Positions 1-10,165 of a stretch of 64,000 bases of DNA are shown in pieces. The position numbers were made by a program, and so were the translations under genes. Source of the DNA: Glandiceps talaboti (lineage: Eukaryota > Hemichordata > Enteropneusta > Spengelidae); the NCBI RefSeq assembly GCF_964340395.1, contig NC_135552.1:6005494-6069493 (forward strand), in the 5' to 3' direction. Each line of letters begins with the position of its first letter. Within the stretch, counting starts at the first letter, position 1. The notes beneath the pieces are model-generated. The model made no database searches. It was given only the letters and a program-made list of their open reading frames with translations, and was not told where the DNA came from.

Positions 1-40
1 ACTTTTTACCAAGTAAAACACAAACTAAACACTCACTAAT

Positions 41-240
41 TTATATACATAGAAAATAAGTTTGGCTAGGGTCAAACGTGGCAAGGTTTACATGCTTTGC
101 TAAATATGTCACCACTTTGTGACTCAATTTGTAAAATTGACCCCTCCCCTCCGAGTCCCATTCATTACTGGGACAAGCCATTTGCCAAGCAAGTTGACTT
201 GTTATCAAAGAGTACCAATATTTACACATGTGATGATGGG
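41..240 (-). CDS. ATP-grasp gene copy 1, tentative last exon
   Basis: Open stretch ending in a stop at 41-43. If spliced at an AG just above 240 it joins the exon-2 donor in phase and adds about 65 residues starting AHHHMCKYWYSL. ATP-grasp proteins of this kind commonly have an Ala-rich helix right after the strand ending exon 2, which this could supply. The acceptor is weak and no AATAAA is evident downstream, so this is an inference. Confidence 0.35.
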
Positions 241-675
241 CTCTTACATAACACAAGTAAACAGCTGTAAAACCTCTATTCGGCCGTCTGCATGGACTGC
301 AATTGAGGCAAACCTTATCTCCGTCTTATATCAGTTGTTATCAATTTATTAGGCTATTATAAGTAACGCTACAAACAGCTTTAGAGATGCAAACAACTTT
401 TATGACACCCGTTTTCGCCAGGCAAACCCGCGGGTTTGTTGCACTTGGACCGCTAATGGTTTGTGAATGTCATGTTCATCTGTTCCTCCCCCCATCTATA
501 ACTACTGAAGGTTCATGGGTTAAGACTACGGACATTGAAAAAACAGAGTTATGTGATTGTTAAAAGGGGTAAGATATGAACAGCTAAACACTTTTATAAA
601 GTTGGGTTCATGTATAAGTAAATGCACAATGTGTGTACATACATTTATGGAGACAGACATGGACATTTTTATTAC

Positions 676-1926
676 CTGTGTATGTACTGCCTGTGATGGT
701 CACAAAACCGAGAATTGTACCCCCTTCTCCAACTGATGTTATTTCCTCACCAGGCTTATACACTGGAATAACTTCTCCAATTTCCGCTGCTTTCTCACAA
801 TCAAATAGGTCTTCTGCTTTGCCTGTGGCAAGTGTGGTAATTAAACCACACATGCCATCAAGACCACTTGAAACGGGCGGTTTTGGTTCAACACACCTGT
901 TAATGTTTAGCAAGGTTGCACACTGGTCGGCATTTTCAACACAGCTACGATTTAGAGGTGATGTAGATGAAATCATCCGGGGGTTGACCTCCAACACCTT
1001 GATATCACCGTTGGGCAACAGAAAGAATTCTATATTGAAAAACTGTTTGTCAAAACCCTTAGCAATGGCTTTTCTAACTGTGGCGTCGTACAATGCCCAC
1101 AGTCTTTCTGCAAGATAGGGATTCGTCTCCGAACGTAGAAGTACTTCGCCTTTCATGGACAAAGGGTGACTTTTCTAGAACGTAATTTCAAGCAGGACGA
1201 AGTGATAGACCTTTCCATTGAAGACGCATCCTTCTGCACATAACACTTTTTTATCCATGACATGTTCCTCTAAGATGAGGCAGTTCTTTACAAGGTACGG
1301 GTACATTTCTGAGTTGGCATATTTATCCATGAATGACTTGGTAAAACCATGCATACTATGACTTTGACTCTGAGACCATGTTGTTAAGTAGTTCTGTATG
1401 TCACTTACTGACGAGACACGTTTTACTCCAAATGATGCAGTATCAGTGCATGGCTTCAGAAATCCTTTACCTCCCATTGCAGCTAGAGCTTCTTTTAACT
1501 TGTTTTCATCTGCTTCGTCAACATCTATGATGGTGTGATTTAGCGTCGCTTCCTTCGGGTCAAGATACATACGTGTGTAGTACTTGTGGAATGACAGTAA
1601 TACGGACTCCAACGAGGGTCCTCTGATGTGGAGAAACATTTCCGCTAAGGTAGCATGTACCAAGGCACCAATATCATCCATACTTATAACTTGTTGTATT
1701 CCATTACTGCGTATAACCTCGGCACACCGCTCGATGTATTGGAGCAGATCCAGTTCTTTGTCCCATTTAACTTTATAAAAATCAAACTCTTCTTTGGTAC
1801 CATTTGGGATAGCATCGATTCTGGAACCAATGCAACGGTCCTTAAATTCACAGCACACAACCAATACGGCTGATATGTTCGATTTGGCTTTGTCGTTGCC
1901 TTCTTTGGTGTGTGAATCCATCATTT
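676..1926 (-). pseudogene. ATP-grasp ligase-like gene, copy 1, exon 2 (nonsense-broken)
   Basis: This 1251-bp exon encodes the pre-ATP-grasp region and ATP-grasp fold. Visible motifs in order: GKGFLKPCTDTASFGVKRV (ATP-binding lysine region), ILEEHVMDKK, and the metal/ATP-binding NIEFFLLPNGDIKVLEVNPR. The family ligates a carboxylate to an amine or thiol through an acyl-phosphate using ATP. The ending resembles carnosine-synthase-type enzymes, but the substrate is not readable. The exon is bounded by an AG acceptor above 1926 and a GT donor (GTAATA) below 676, both phase 1, so 5' and 3' exons join in frame. Copy 1 alone reads TAG instead of TGG at 1175-1177 (C-to-T at 1176 on the plus strand). 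This truncates the protein before the NPR motif, so it is probably non-functional. Confidence 0.85.
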
Positions 1927-2111
1927 CTGTATACAAAATTCAAAACAAATATGAGAAAACAATGTAGCATCAGCTGCACATTAGTATGTGACCAGGCTAT
2001 GGTAGCAAACTAAGATAGTAAAAAATATCAATGACACAGTACGTAATCATTAAGCACCTACATACCACAGCTTCTTTTAAGAAAACCATTTTGTTAAAAC
2101 AATTCTCGCCT

Positions 2112-2592
2112 CAGAAATAGCAACCCTGCAACTCACCTAAATGACATATATATGACCCATGGGTGTGAACGAGCTAATGATCCTCGTAACCTAGTTTGGG
2201 AGAAGCTCTATTGCAAACTCATCAACTCACCTTGACTGTCTTTAGTCTTAAGAGAAGACGTTTTGAGGTTCGCAGTGTAATCGTCGATGAGTGATATCAC
2301 CAATGCGATCTCAGTGGCTATAATGTATCGGTCAATATGTTCTGGCAATATAGTGCTTCGGTTATATGCATCACAATTGCGACTACCTCTCATTATAAAA
2401 TGAACTAAGCCACGACCCAAAAGATAACCTTGGCCTCATTTTGCTTTGTTATTTGAAACGAGGGCGGGGTGGACTAGCTACGCAGCAATGAAGGACTCAC
2501 AACAACAGGTAAAGCGGGACACAACATTTAAATATGGTGACAATGAACACCTTTCGAAAAACGTTCACACTATAGTATGTATGAATATTTAA
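2112..2592. repeat. Exon-1-bearing 481-bp tandem duplicate, first copy
   Basis: The segment from 2112 (cagaaatag...) recurs in diverged form from 2593 (cagaaataac...), interrupted there by the LINE and resuming at 4445 (gatcctcgtaacc) to about 4833. In U2, where no LINE is present, the two copies abut (11603 and 12084, period 481). The first copy holds exon 1 with its GT donor. Confidence 0.8.
2231..2393 (-). CDS. ATP-grasp gene copy 1, candidate exon 1
   Basis: Short open exon starting at an ATG (2391-2393) and ending at a strong donor (CAAG|GTGAGT, lower boundary 2231) in phase 1. Joined to the exon-2 acceptor it gives an in-frame ...DSQ-E-MMDSH... junction. The peptide includes EIALVISLIDDY. 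No domain is recognised. It could be non-coding leader with translation starting at the ATGATG in exon 2; shared stops in other copies support that. It has a diverged tandem duplicate in the next 480 bp. Confidence 0.5.
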
Positions 2593-2658
2593 CAGAAATA
2601 ACAACCCTGTATTTCACCTAAATGCCTTGAGAATGAACCATAGTGTGACTGAGATAAC

Positions 2659-4444
2659 TCATTTTATTTTCACCAAAAAGAATGACAGAACTTAGACTGG
2701 GAAAATGTACATGACAAAAAATATAATTTAGTATTGCATGGTCACCCTCCCTGGTGAGGGCCATGGAAATAGTTCAGTGGAACTAGTCTTAATCCAATGG
2801 CCCAGACACACAACATATAAACTACAAAACAGAAAATAAAAATAAAACAAAAACATCTGAAAACAAGTTTTCTGTAAGCAATATACACACTAAGTTACAT
2901 ACAAAACAAACAAGCCCTTAGGTCTTAGATACGATGTGATTTCTTAGTTCTTCTTTGAATGATTTTCTTGAATTTATACATTTGAGGGATGGCGGTAATG
3001 AGTTCCAGTGCTTAGTTATGGCATATTGGAAGTTGTGTTGAGTAATTCTTAAACGGGTTAGTGGTATACGGAAATTACCCTGATATGCTTGACGTGTTGA
3101 ATATGTTGTTACGGGATACTGGAAGTATGTCTCTATATCGTGGGGGTAGTGGTTATTCATCAGGTCAAAAGCAAATATACAGGAGTAGAATTCACATAGT
3201 TGAAAGATGTTAAGAATGTCAAGTTTTCGGAATAGTGGTGCGGAGTGAGCATGGAAGTCAGAGAAAGTTATAAGACGAACGAGTTTCTTTTGAAGACGGA
3301 AAAGTGGATGCAGAATAGTTAAGTAAGTGTTGCCCCAGATTTCTATGCAATATGTTAAGTGCGGTAAAATGAATGTGTTGTAAATGGTAATTAGTATTGA
3401 CTTGGGAACAAAATGTCTAATTTTTGAAATGATTCCGATCTTTGGGGTTACAACTTTTAGTATGTTGTTAATATGACAATTCCAAGAAAGTGAAGAATCA
3501 ATATTTACACCAAGATAACTAGTTGAGGAAACTCGCTCTATTTGTGTGTTATTGACAGAGATACTACCTTGCAATGTTATTTGACGTTGAGGCGTACTTA
3601 TTAGCATGAAATTAGTTTTCTCTTCATTTACTGTAAGTTTGTTAGCCAAACACCAAGTAACTACCTTACTGAATTCTGCATTGATAATGTCAAGATTTAT
3701 GGCATTCATGTGAGTTGATCTGAATAAATTTGTGTCATCTGCGAATAACCTAAATTGAAAGTAGTCTGTAGAATTGCTTATGTCATTTATGTAAAGAAGG
3801 AAAAGAGTAGGACCGAGGATAGATCCTTGAGGCACTCCGCATTTAATTTGTTGGGAATTCGATGAAACATTATGAATAGTTACAGTTTGAGGACGTTTGT
3901 TGAGATAGCTTCGAAACCATTTTAAAGGGTGACCTCTGACCCCGTACATTTCTAATTTGCGTAATAGAATATCATGGTCTATAGTGTCAAAGGCTTTTTT
4001 AAGATCTATGAAGACGCCAATGGTAGTATTGCCGCTATTCAGACTTTCTGTTATTTCCTTAATGATGTTGACAAGAGCCAGTTTGGTGCTGTACTTTTTT
4101 CTAAAGCCATATTGAGTGGCAGAGAGTATGTCATACTTTTCAAGAAAGGAGATAATCTGTTTGTTTACAATAGTTTCAAAAATTTTGCTGAATATTGAAA
4201 GGACAGATATCGGCCTGTAGTTTCCTACGTTGAATCGGGACCCTTTTTTGTACAGTGGGGTGACTTTTGCGTTTTTGAGTGCCTCAGGGAACATACCATC
4301 GGAAAAAGAGAGATTGATTATATGGGAAAGAGGTTGAGATATGTGATCTACAGCGTGTTTGACCAACAATGGATGAATGAAGTCATAACCAGCGGATTTG
4401 TTTGTATCTAAAGATAATAGTTCTTCGGCAACATCCTCAGCAAC
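2659..4444 (-). mobile_element. 5'-truncated LINE in U1
   Basis: Non-LTR retrotransposon fragment on the minus strand, about 1786 bp. The empty site is intact in U2 (12142-12150) and U4, which defines the ends. The 3' end is at the low-coordinate side and ends in an A-rich ...AAAATAAAATGA tail. A possible 3-bp duplication (aac) flanks it. The endonuclease is absent, so it is a 5'-truncated insertion that cannot move by itself. Confidence 0.88.
2918..4441 (-). CDS. LINE reverse transcriptase (N-truncated), U1
   Basis: Open frame across the whole fragment from the truncation point. Visible RT motifs in order: DTNKSAGYD, VTPLYKKG, NYRPISVLS, YGFRKKYST, GVFIDLKKAFDTIDHDIL, GVPQGSILGPTLFLLYIND, FADDTN, and the C-terminal LGV...L.W..H region. 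The catalytic FADD is intact. The type resembles Jockey/CR1-like LINEs; the exact clade needs a tree. The first part of the ORF, with the endonuclease, is missing. Translation would need a host start. Confidence 0.85.
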   Translation of the reverse strand, partial: AEDVAEELLSLDTNKSAGYDFIHPLLVKHAVDHISQPLSHIINLSFSDGMFPEALKNAKVTPLYKKGSRFNVGNYRPISVLSIFSKIFETIVNKQIISFLEKYDILSATQYGFRKKYSTKLALVNIIKEITESLNSGNTTIGVFIDLKKAFDTIDHDILLRKLEMYGVRGHPLKWFRSYLNKRPQTVTIHNVSSNSQQIKCGVPQGSILGPTLFLLYINDISNSTDYFQFRLFADDTNLFRSTHMNAINLDIINAEFSKVVTWCLANKLTVNEEKTNFMLISTPQRQITLQGSISVNNTQIERVSSTSYLGVNIDSSLSWNCHINNILKVVTPKIGIISKIRHFVPKSILITIYNTFILPHLTYCIEIWGNTYLTILHPLFRLQKKLVRLITFSDFHAHSAPLFRKLDILNIFQLCEFYSCIFAFDLMNNHYPHDIETYFQYPVTTYSTRQAYQGNFRIPLTRLRITQHNFQYAITKHWNSLPPSLKCINSRKSFKEELRNHIVSKT

Positions 4445-4833
4445 GATCCTCGTAACCGAAATTGGGAGAAGTCTTGTCCAAACGCATGAACTCGCTTTGA
4501 CTGTGGATTTTTGAAGTTCGTAGCGTAATCGTCAGTGAGTGATATTACCAATGTGACCTCGGTGGTTATAATTGTTCATCAATATGTTCTGACTATGCTA
4601 ATGCAAATTGCAAATTTCACAAATTGCGACTACCTCTCACTATGAAATGAAGTAAGCACCGGTACCGACACAAAAAATTCGTAATTTGGAAGAATGAATA
4701 TTACTGACGAATGCGGAGCGGGCTATACAGTAATGAAGAACTCACTACAACTAGGCCATGTACTGATAACGTGGGACACAACATTGAAAGATATAGTGAT
4801 AGTGAACACACAGTGTTGGAAAAGCTGTCACAC
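4445..4833 (-). pseudogene. Degenerate duplicate of exon 1
   Basis: Second member of the 481-bp tandem duplication. On the minus strand it still reads a stretch like EVTLVISLTDDY, similar to the exon-1 peptide. The frame is broken upstream, and the donor dinucleotide is GC (AAA|GCGAGT) instead of GT. Equivalent copies start at 12150 (U2), 20234 (U3), 30215 (U4) and 37772 (U5). I infer a dead exon, or at best an alternative leader exon. Confidence 0.5.
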
Positions 4834-5419
4834 TTTACTACATGAAATAGAGAACACTTCTACGCCACTGCAATATTATGAAATAAAAAGGCAATCTTTA
4901 CGGTTGAAATAAAAAGCATTGAATCGAATCAAGAAACAATGTGATGCATTAAAGAAAATATATGTGTACTGCAGACTGCAATTACCTTGAGGCATACAAA
5001 GAATCTCAAAGCGAATAAAGGAGGCCGTCATTAATCATGAGAGTTCGATGAGAGCTCTGATAACCAAAGCCAAAGTGACCCCCCAGTAACGACCTCATTT
5101 TCGACAATGACCCCTTCACACACACCACTGTATATTTTAACATAGCATTTTATAGGTCGCACTGTGAGATGTTATTATCACACCATATGAATATAATGGA
5201 ATTTTGCTATTTATTACTAGACCACTAAAGACATTACTTTTGGTAAAATTTAGTTTTCTTTGTACATGTTTATCTAGAATCTATGGAACATGTAATATCG
5301 TCAGGGTATCTCAGTATACAGCCTAAAGCCATGGGAGACTATCATTACTTGCAGTTAATACAACTTTTTCTATTAAAATTATTTTTTACAAATGTTAACC
5401 AGAAACCAACATAAATTAA

Positions 5420-6508
5420 GTTCACAATAGACTACGTTTATTGGCATTTTATGCTGGTACGAGGCTGTTGCGTTGGACGAGGCTGCCGCATGGTTAGCAG
5501 CCATTGTTGTTTTCAAAAAAAAAAAAAAAAAAAAAAAATGGTTAGACATGAGCATCCCTGTCAATGTAACATTCTGGTGTGCATGCATTGTAGCTTTTGT
5601 GACATTTGCCAGAAAATCAACCCTGTTAAACAAATCTGTTAAAGTTCGTGATCCAAGTAAATCACTATGTAGGAAGGATGTTGCCTTTAAACCAGAGGGC
5701 GCTATCCTTACCCTTAGACACACTAAGACAATTCAGTTTGGTCAAAGGATCTTGCAAATCCCCATTACAAGCATTCCTAACTCACCACTTTGCCCAGTTG
5801 AGGCCTTACATTCCATGTTTTCTCATACACAGTCGGCCAAGCCTGACGACCAACTACTGTATTCATGTAAGCAACCACCGGACAAAAACAGGTGCTCCAG
5901 TGCCTATCACATGACAAATTTGTAAAATTACTCAAAATTGTGTTGAAGTCAGCGGGCTATGACACAACAAAATATTCCGGTGACTCTTTTCGCAGAGAGG
6001 GTGCCTCTTTTGCATTCAGTATTGGCATCCCCCCTTTGTTAATCAAACAACAAGGAGACTGGAAATCCAATGCGTTTGAGAGGTATATTCACTTTAAAGA
6101 TGAAACAAAACAGAAAATGGTCAAGGCAATTAATGGCAGTAGCCATGAACATTTAGGTTGGTGTGGCTAGTAGACTATTGCATGTAAGTGTTAGTCTTGT
6201 GTTGGGGGTTTGGCAGAGTTGTGTTGTCAATAAAGATTGAGCTTTTACCCCCAACACTGTTTTGTATGTTCTGTAGTTTGTTAGCATAAAGTTTACAATA
6301 GACTACGTTTATTGGCATTTTATGCTGGTACGAGGCTGTTGCGTTGGACGAGGCTGCCGCATGGTTAGCAGCCATTGTTGTTTTCAAGCACATTTGCTTG
6401 CCAGTGTAAAATAATTTTTTTTCTGCCTTTGCAGAGTTGTGTTGTCAATAAAGATTGACCTTATACCCCCAACACTGTTTTGTATGTTCTGTAGTTTGTT
6501 AGCATAAA
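5420..6508 (+). mobile_element. DIRS-order (Ngaro/PAT-like) remnant with split direct repeats, U1
   Basis: Structure A1 (5420-5516), recombinase ORF, B1 (6210-6290), A2 (6291-6387), B2 (6429-6508). A1 and A2 share gtt[c/t]acaatagac... through ...ttgttttcaa; B1 and B2 share gcagagttgtgttgtc... through ...ttagcataaa. The B1/A2 junction joins element end to element start. This is the split-direct-repeat arrangement known from Ngaro/PAT-type tyrosine-recombinase retrotransposons. U2 (near 13115) and U4 have the uninterrupted site, with no clear target duplication, as expected for recombinase integration. RT and RNase H are absent, so this is a deleted derivative. A long A tract follows A1. Confidence 0.78.
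5540..6170 (+). pseudogene. Tyrosine recombinase remnant, U1
   Basis: YR catalytic region: ARKSTLL (first Arg), LRHTKTIQFGQR, NSPLCPVEAL, then SGDSFRREG, IKQQGDWKS and the Tyr of FERYIHF. The HxxR box reads DSFR: the expected His codon is GAC (5982-5984), whereas U5 keeps His. RGG has become REG. A frameshift near 5910 (at ...PIT / DKFVKLL) is shared by all three copies, so the gene was dead before the array expanded. It would cut and rejoin DNA circles if intact. Confidence 0.8.
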
Positions 6509-7025
6509 TTTCTGATAATGATATTGCTACCTATGGTATATATACATGTTTGTGTTATTATACACTGCTGCAGAAAAACATGGAACGGATGGTTTGGTAC
6601 GGAAGGTACAACTTGCTTACCACTGCCATTTCGGTAATAGAGAGACCAATCCAAAGATTCGTGTTGCTCATTGCCACTGACAGGGATAAATACTAATTGC
6701 GATCATTAGACTAAACACTAATTGCTACCTAAGTGCACATGTATAATTTATTGTTTTAGTTAAATAGATATGCATTTGCAGAGAGGTGTAACTGCTGATA
6801 ATCCAGTCCAGTAAGAATTTAATACAGCGCCCTCTAGTCTCTGGTTTTGTTCATTCGTAATGTAAACAATGTTGTCAATAACGATAGAAGCCGTTTTGAT
6901 CAGTTGTTCAGCTTCGCGACATCTTCACCCCAAATGTTGGTATATATTTATTATTGACTTTATTGATACTAGCGATCGTTGAACATTATCACTATGGTTA
7001 CTGATTACCAAGACTAGTTTTCAAA

Positions 7026-7338
7026 TGATACAACGGATTTCACAACTGTTAATTGTAGTAAGTAGAATCCGTGTGTTACTCCCATAGTAAATGCACATTT
7101 CTTGAATGTATTTTAACAAACTGGGAAACAGTGTTGAGTATGCCGACTTCACGAATTCCAGGAAAAATAAAGTATTATTACGATTGTCTACTTTGTGTAC
7201 GCGAGTGTGCAAGCCTAGTTACGTGACTTGTCAGCCACGCCGCCCCAAGCTGTCACTTCTAAAGTGGCGTGATCGCAGGGCCTAAAAGAGGGTGATTGTC
7301 ACGTCATTCATCAATCGATAAACTAAGGAGAGTTTGAT
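7026..7338. other. 309-bp presence/absence segment
   Basis: Present in U1, U3 (25092-25404) and U5 (40362-40681). In U2 and U4 the flanks join directly at a single TGAT, which occurs at both edges here. A deletion through 4-bp microhomology in the U2/U4 lineage explains it. No gene is seen in it. Confidence 0.7.
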
Positions 7339-8676
7339 GAATCAGATATTTCAATGCACAGGAAATCTACAGTATGTGGGAACCACTTGTCAATTGTTTC
7401 TCATCTTATTACACATATAACAAGTTGCATTTCATTTTCTACGTTCGAAAGCAACAAAAATTTGAGATATTGTTATTTTCTGAAAGCAAAATCTACCTCG
7501 TGATCATTTTCAAAAGCAAAGAAACTTTGCCTGACTGGAATGAAAGTTGTCGTTCGTTTTCTTAAATCTAACAGATTATATCTCGAGATCATATTTTAGC
7601 CCATCCAAAACAAAATATAGACACATTTAATTTCGAGATATCATTTCCGTTTAAAAACTAAATAAAATAAAACAAAGCAAAATATAACAGTCTCAAACCA
7701 TTTACGTGTATATTTAGGATTTCTAAAATACTACATTACACCCACGCGATACTTGTTACATTTTAATAGCTTATTAAAATTTGGAGGTGTACAGTGTTCG
7801 TAAAACAATTTCCAAACTTTCGCCTAATAGTTTGTAGGTGTAATGTTACGTGAATTGACACAATTGCTAAATGTCTACGATAATATAGTAAACACACAGA
7901 CTTCCACCCACCAAATACATCTCTTCCTTACGGAAGGAAAACCAAGCCAGCAAAGTCAGAAAACATATGCCTGAACATGGAAGCATAAGGGAAGCCTCCA
8001 TGGTCTCAAAAATGAAATGCAAGAGTACGGCTCGGACCAAATTAGTTTGCCAAAATTACGAGGGGAACTTAATTACGGAGAAAAATTGTTGTGGTGAGTA
8101 GTATTAAGAATAAGTCACACTACTGCACCACGAATTGAATAGTGACTGACATTAAAGATACTAATCTAACCTGTCTCAAAGATTGATACGTTCGTTTCCC
8201 ATGTTATCAATCGTTTATTTATTCAAAATGTTCAATGATAATGTCAAGTGTACGATTGTCATCCAGCAGGATATCAATCTTCTTCGTACTCTAATTTTGG
8301 ACTAAACTCTGGTTGCTTCAATAATTTCCCACAAATATCCATATGTCGCTTGGTAAGATCTAGATGAAAGGAAAAAGAAGTGAATAGCAGTTAAGTTAAA
8401 GGTCTTATAAGTATGCCCAAGGACAGAGGGTTCAGGCCAGGTTTCTTCGATACATTACTGAAACAGCATACTGCAGCCCAGTTATACATTAAGACAAGAT
8501 TATGCAGTACATTATACCGTGCACAAGCCAGGTATAACAAACAGTGCGGTATAATTACTCTGGGCGTTCCATGTCACGACAACGCTGTTGTATTCGAAAT
8601 ACGTCAAAATGTTCAAAATTGCAATTACTTTCCTCGATTTTTTTTCATATTCTGGCTATGATGTAATTGCATCATT

Positions 8677-8808
8677 CCCAATATTTTCGTCATTCAGTAG
8701 GAAAATATTCATGACCTAAGGGTTGTCACTACTCGTCTACCGATTCGTAGTGACAGGGCCCCTTAGGTCACTCATAATTTCCTTGGCTGAACGGAGAAAA
8801 ATATTGGG
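8677..8808. repeat. Imperfect foldback repeat (U1 copy)
   Basis: Arms start cccaatattt and end aaatattggg, and include tgacctaaggg / cccttaggtca, with an inner gtcactac/gtagtgac stem. Copies lie at 14978-15109, 26743-26874 and 33036-33167. A diverged copy outside the array at 57544-57680 shows it is a dispersed element. Confidence 0.65.
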
Positions 8809-9007
8809 GAATAATATTTAAGTGTAAAGTCTCAACCACACTGTCCATTTTATAGCGTATGCAAATTCAATAGTCTTATTTAGCACAACTCAGCAATCTG
8901 GTAGGTTAATATGCGAATGCCTACTGATTTACAAACGACTGGTAGTCTAATTATAACATAATAATTTACTTTTTACCAAGTAAAACACAAACTAAACACT
9001 CACTAAT

Positions 9008-9207
9008 TTATATACATAGAAAATAAGTTTGGCTAGGGTCAAACGTGGCAAGGTGTACATGCTTTGCTAAATATGTCACCACTTTGTGACTCAATTTGTA
9101 AAATTGACCCCTCCCCTCCGAGTCCCATTCATTACTGGGACAAGCCATTAGCCAAGCAAGTTGACTTGTTATCAAAGAGTACCAATATTTACACATGTGA
9201 TGATGGG
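9008..9207 (-). CDS. ATP-grasp gene copy 2, tentative last exon
   Basis: Counterpart of 41-240 with the same length and phase. It has two substitutions that change residues (Leu for Gln in AWQMACPS, His for Asn in KHVNL). Support is as weak as for copy 1. Confidence 0.33.
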
Positions 9208-9591
9208 CTCTTACATAACACAAGTAAACAGCTGTAAAACCTCTATTCGGCCGTCTGCATGGACTGCAATTGAGGCAAACCTTATCTCCGTCTTATATAA
9301 GTTGTTATCAATTTATTAGGCTATTATAAGTAACGCTACAAACAGCTTTAGAGATGCAAACAACTTTTATGACACCCGTTTTCGCCAGGCAAACCCGCGG
9401 GTTTGTTGCACTTGGACCGCTAATGGTTTGTGAATGTCATGTTCATCTGTTCCTCCCCCCATCTATAACTACTGAAGGTTCATGGGTTAAGACTACGGAC
9501 ATTGAAAAAACAGAGTTATGTGATTGTTAAAAGAGGTAAGATATGAACAGCTAAACACTTTTAAAGTTGGGTTCATGTATAAGTAAATGCA

Positions 9592-10107
9592 TAGTCTATC
9601 AGCTAGCCCTCGGATGTTCTTCCGATAAAATACGACACACAGCCGAACAACGCTATCGAGGATGGAACATCCGAGGTCTAGCGAATGTCATCAGGATATA
9701 AATAACTGCCAATCAGAGAACCGTATTAGCGACAAGCACAAACAGAGGACAATAGCTAAATTTTCATGCATATTCATCCTCAGGAGGGGCTTGTAAAAAT
9801 AACCACCAATGCGTTAACTAAAATGTGTGAATGACAACGTCTAAACACTCATCAAACATAATTACCATAAACTGATAAGACATAGTAATGACATAAATGT
9901 GTTTGTCAACATCTCCATGCAGAGATTGAATATATTAAAGTATACATATGCATATATGGCCCAACCCACCGCTTATCGTAATCTCAATGGAATGTCCGGT
10001 TTGAAAATGACATTCGCTAGACTGTTCGGGCAGGCCCTCACATGCGAACTTCGTTCGCTTATACTTATAGCATCAAAAGAAAGCCCGAACGTCTAGCAGC
10101 AAGACTA
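9592..10107. mobile_element. 516-bp MITE in U2
   Basis: Ends read TAGTCTatcaGCTAG and, in reverse complement, TAGTCTtgctGCTAG. It is flanked by a 9-bp direct repeat gtaaatgca (9583-9591, 10108-10116). U1 and U5 keep the empty site with one gtaaatgca. Inside is a perfect inverted repeat (gtctagcgaatgtcat and complement) plus a hairpin around ggatgttcttcc/ggatggaacatcc. It encodes no protein. The 9-bp duplication suggests a Mutator-like source. It lies just past the exon-2 donor of the ATP-grasp gene. Confidence 0.85.
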
Positions 10108-10165
10108 GTAAATGCAAAATGTGTGTACATACATTTATGGAGACAGACATGGACATTTTTATTAC

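Larger units (their letters stand above)
1..8967. repeat. Tandem segmental duplication unit U1
   Basis: First of five tandem copies of one segment. The window's first bases recur at 8968, 15269, 27034 and 33327. U1 carries one ATP-grasp gene copy on the minus strand, a truncated LINE (2659-4444) and a split-direct-repeat recombinase element (5420-6508). It lacks the 516-bp MITE present in U2 to U4; the empty site is at 618-626. Unit boundaries are set by the window edge. The array's real right break lies at the U1-equivalent position of about 7737. Confidence 0.95.

Noticed and set aside
4985-5050. Possible extra 5' exon of the ATP-grasp gene (CCTCAAG|GTAATT on the minus strand)
   Set aside because: The donor looks plausible, but the frame is closed in U1, no partner acceptor is clear, and nothing else supports it.
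7374-7565. 63-residue frame in each unit
   Set aside because: Low-complexity AT-rich composition, no family resemblance, no splice context.
8413-8661. 82-residue open frame on the plus strand, kept in four units
   Set aside because: The units are nearly identical, so conservation carries no weight. It has no domain, and it overlaps sequence leading into a dispersed foldback.
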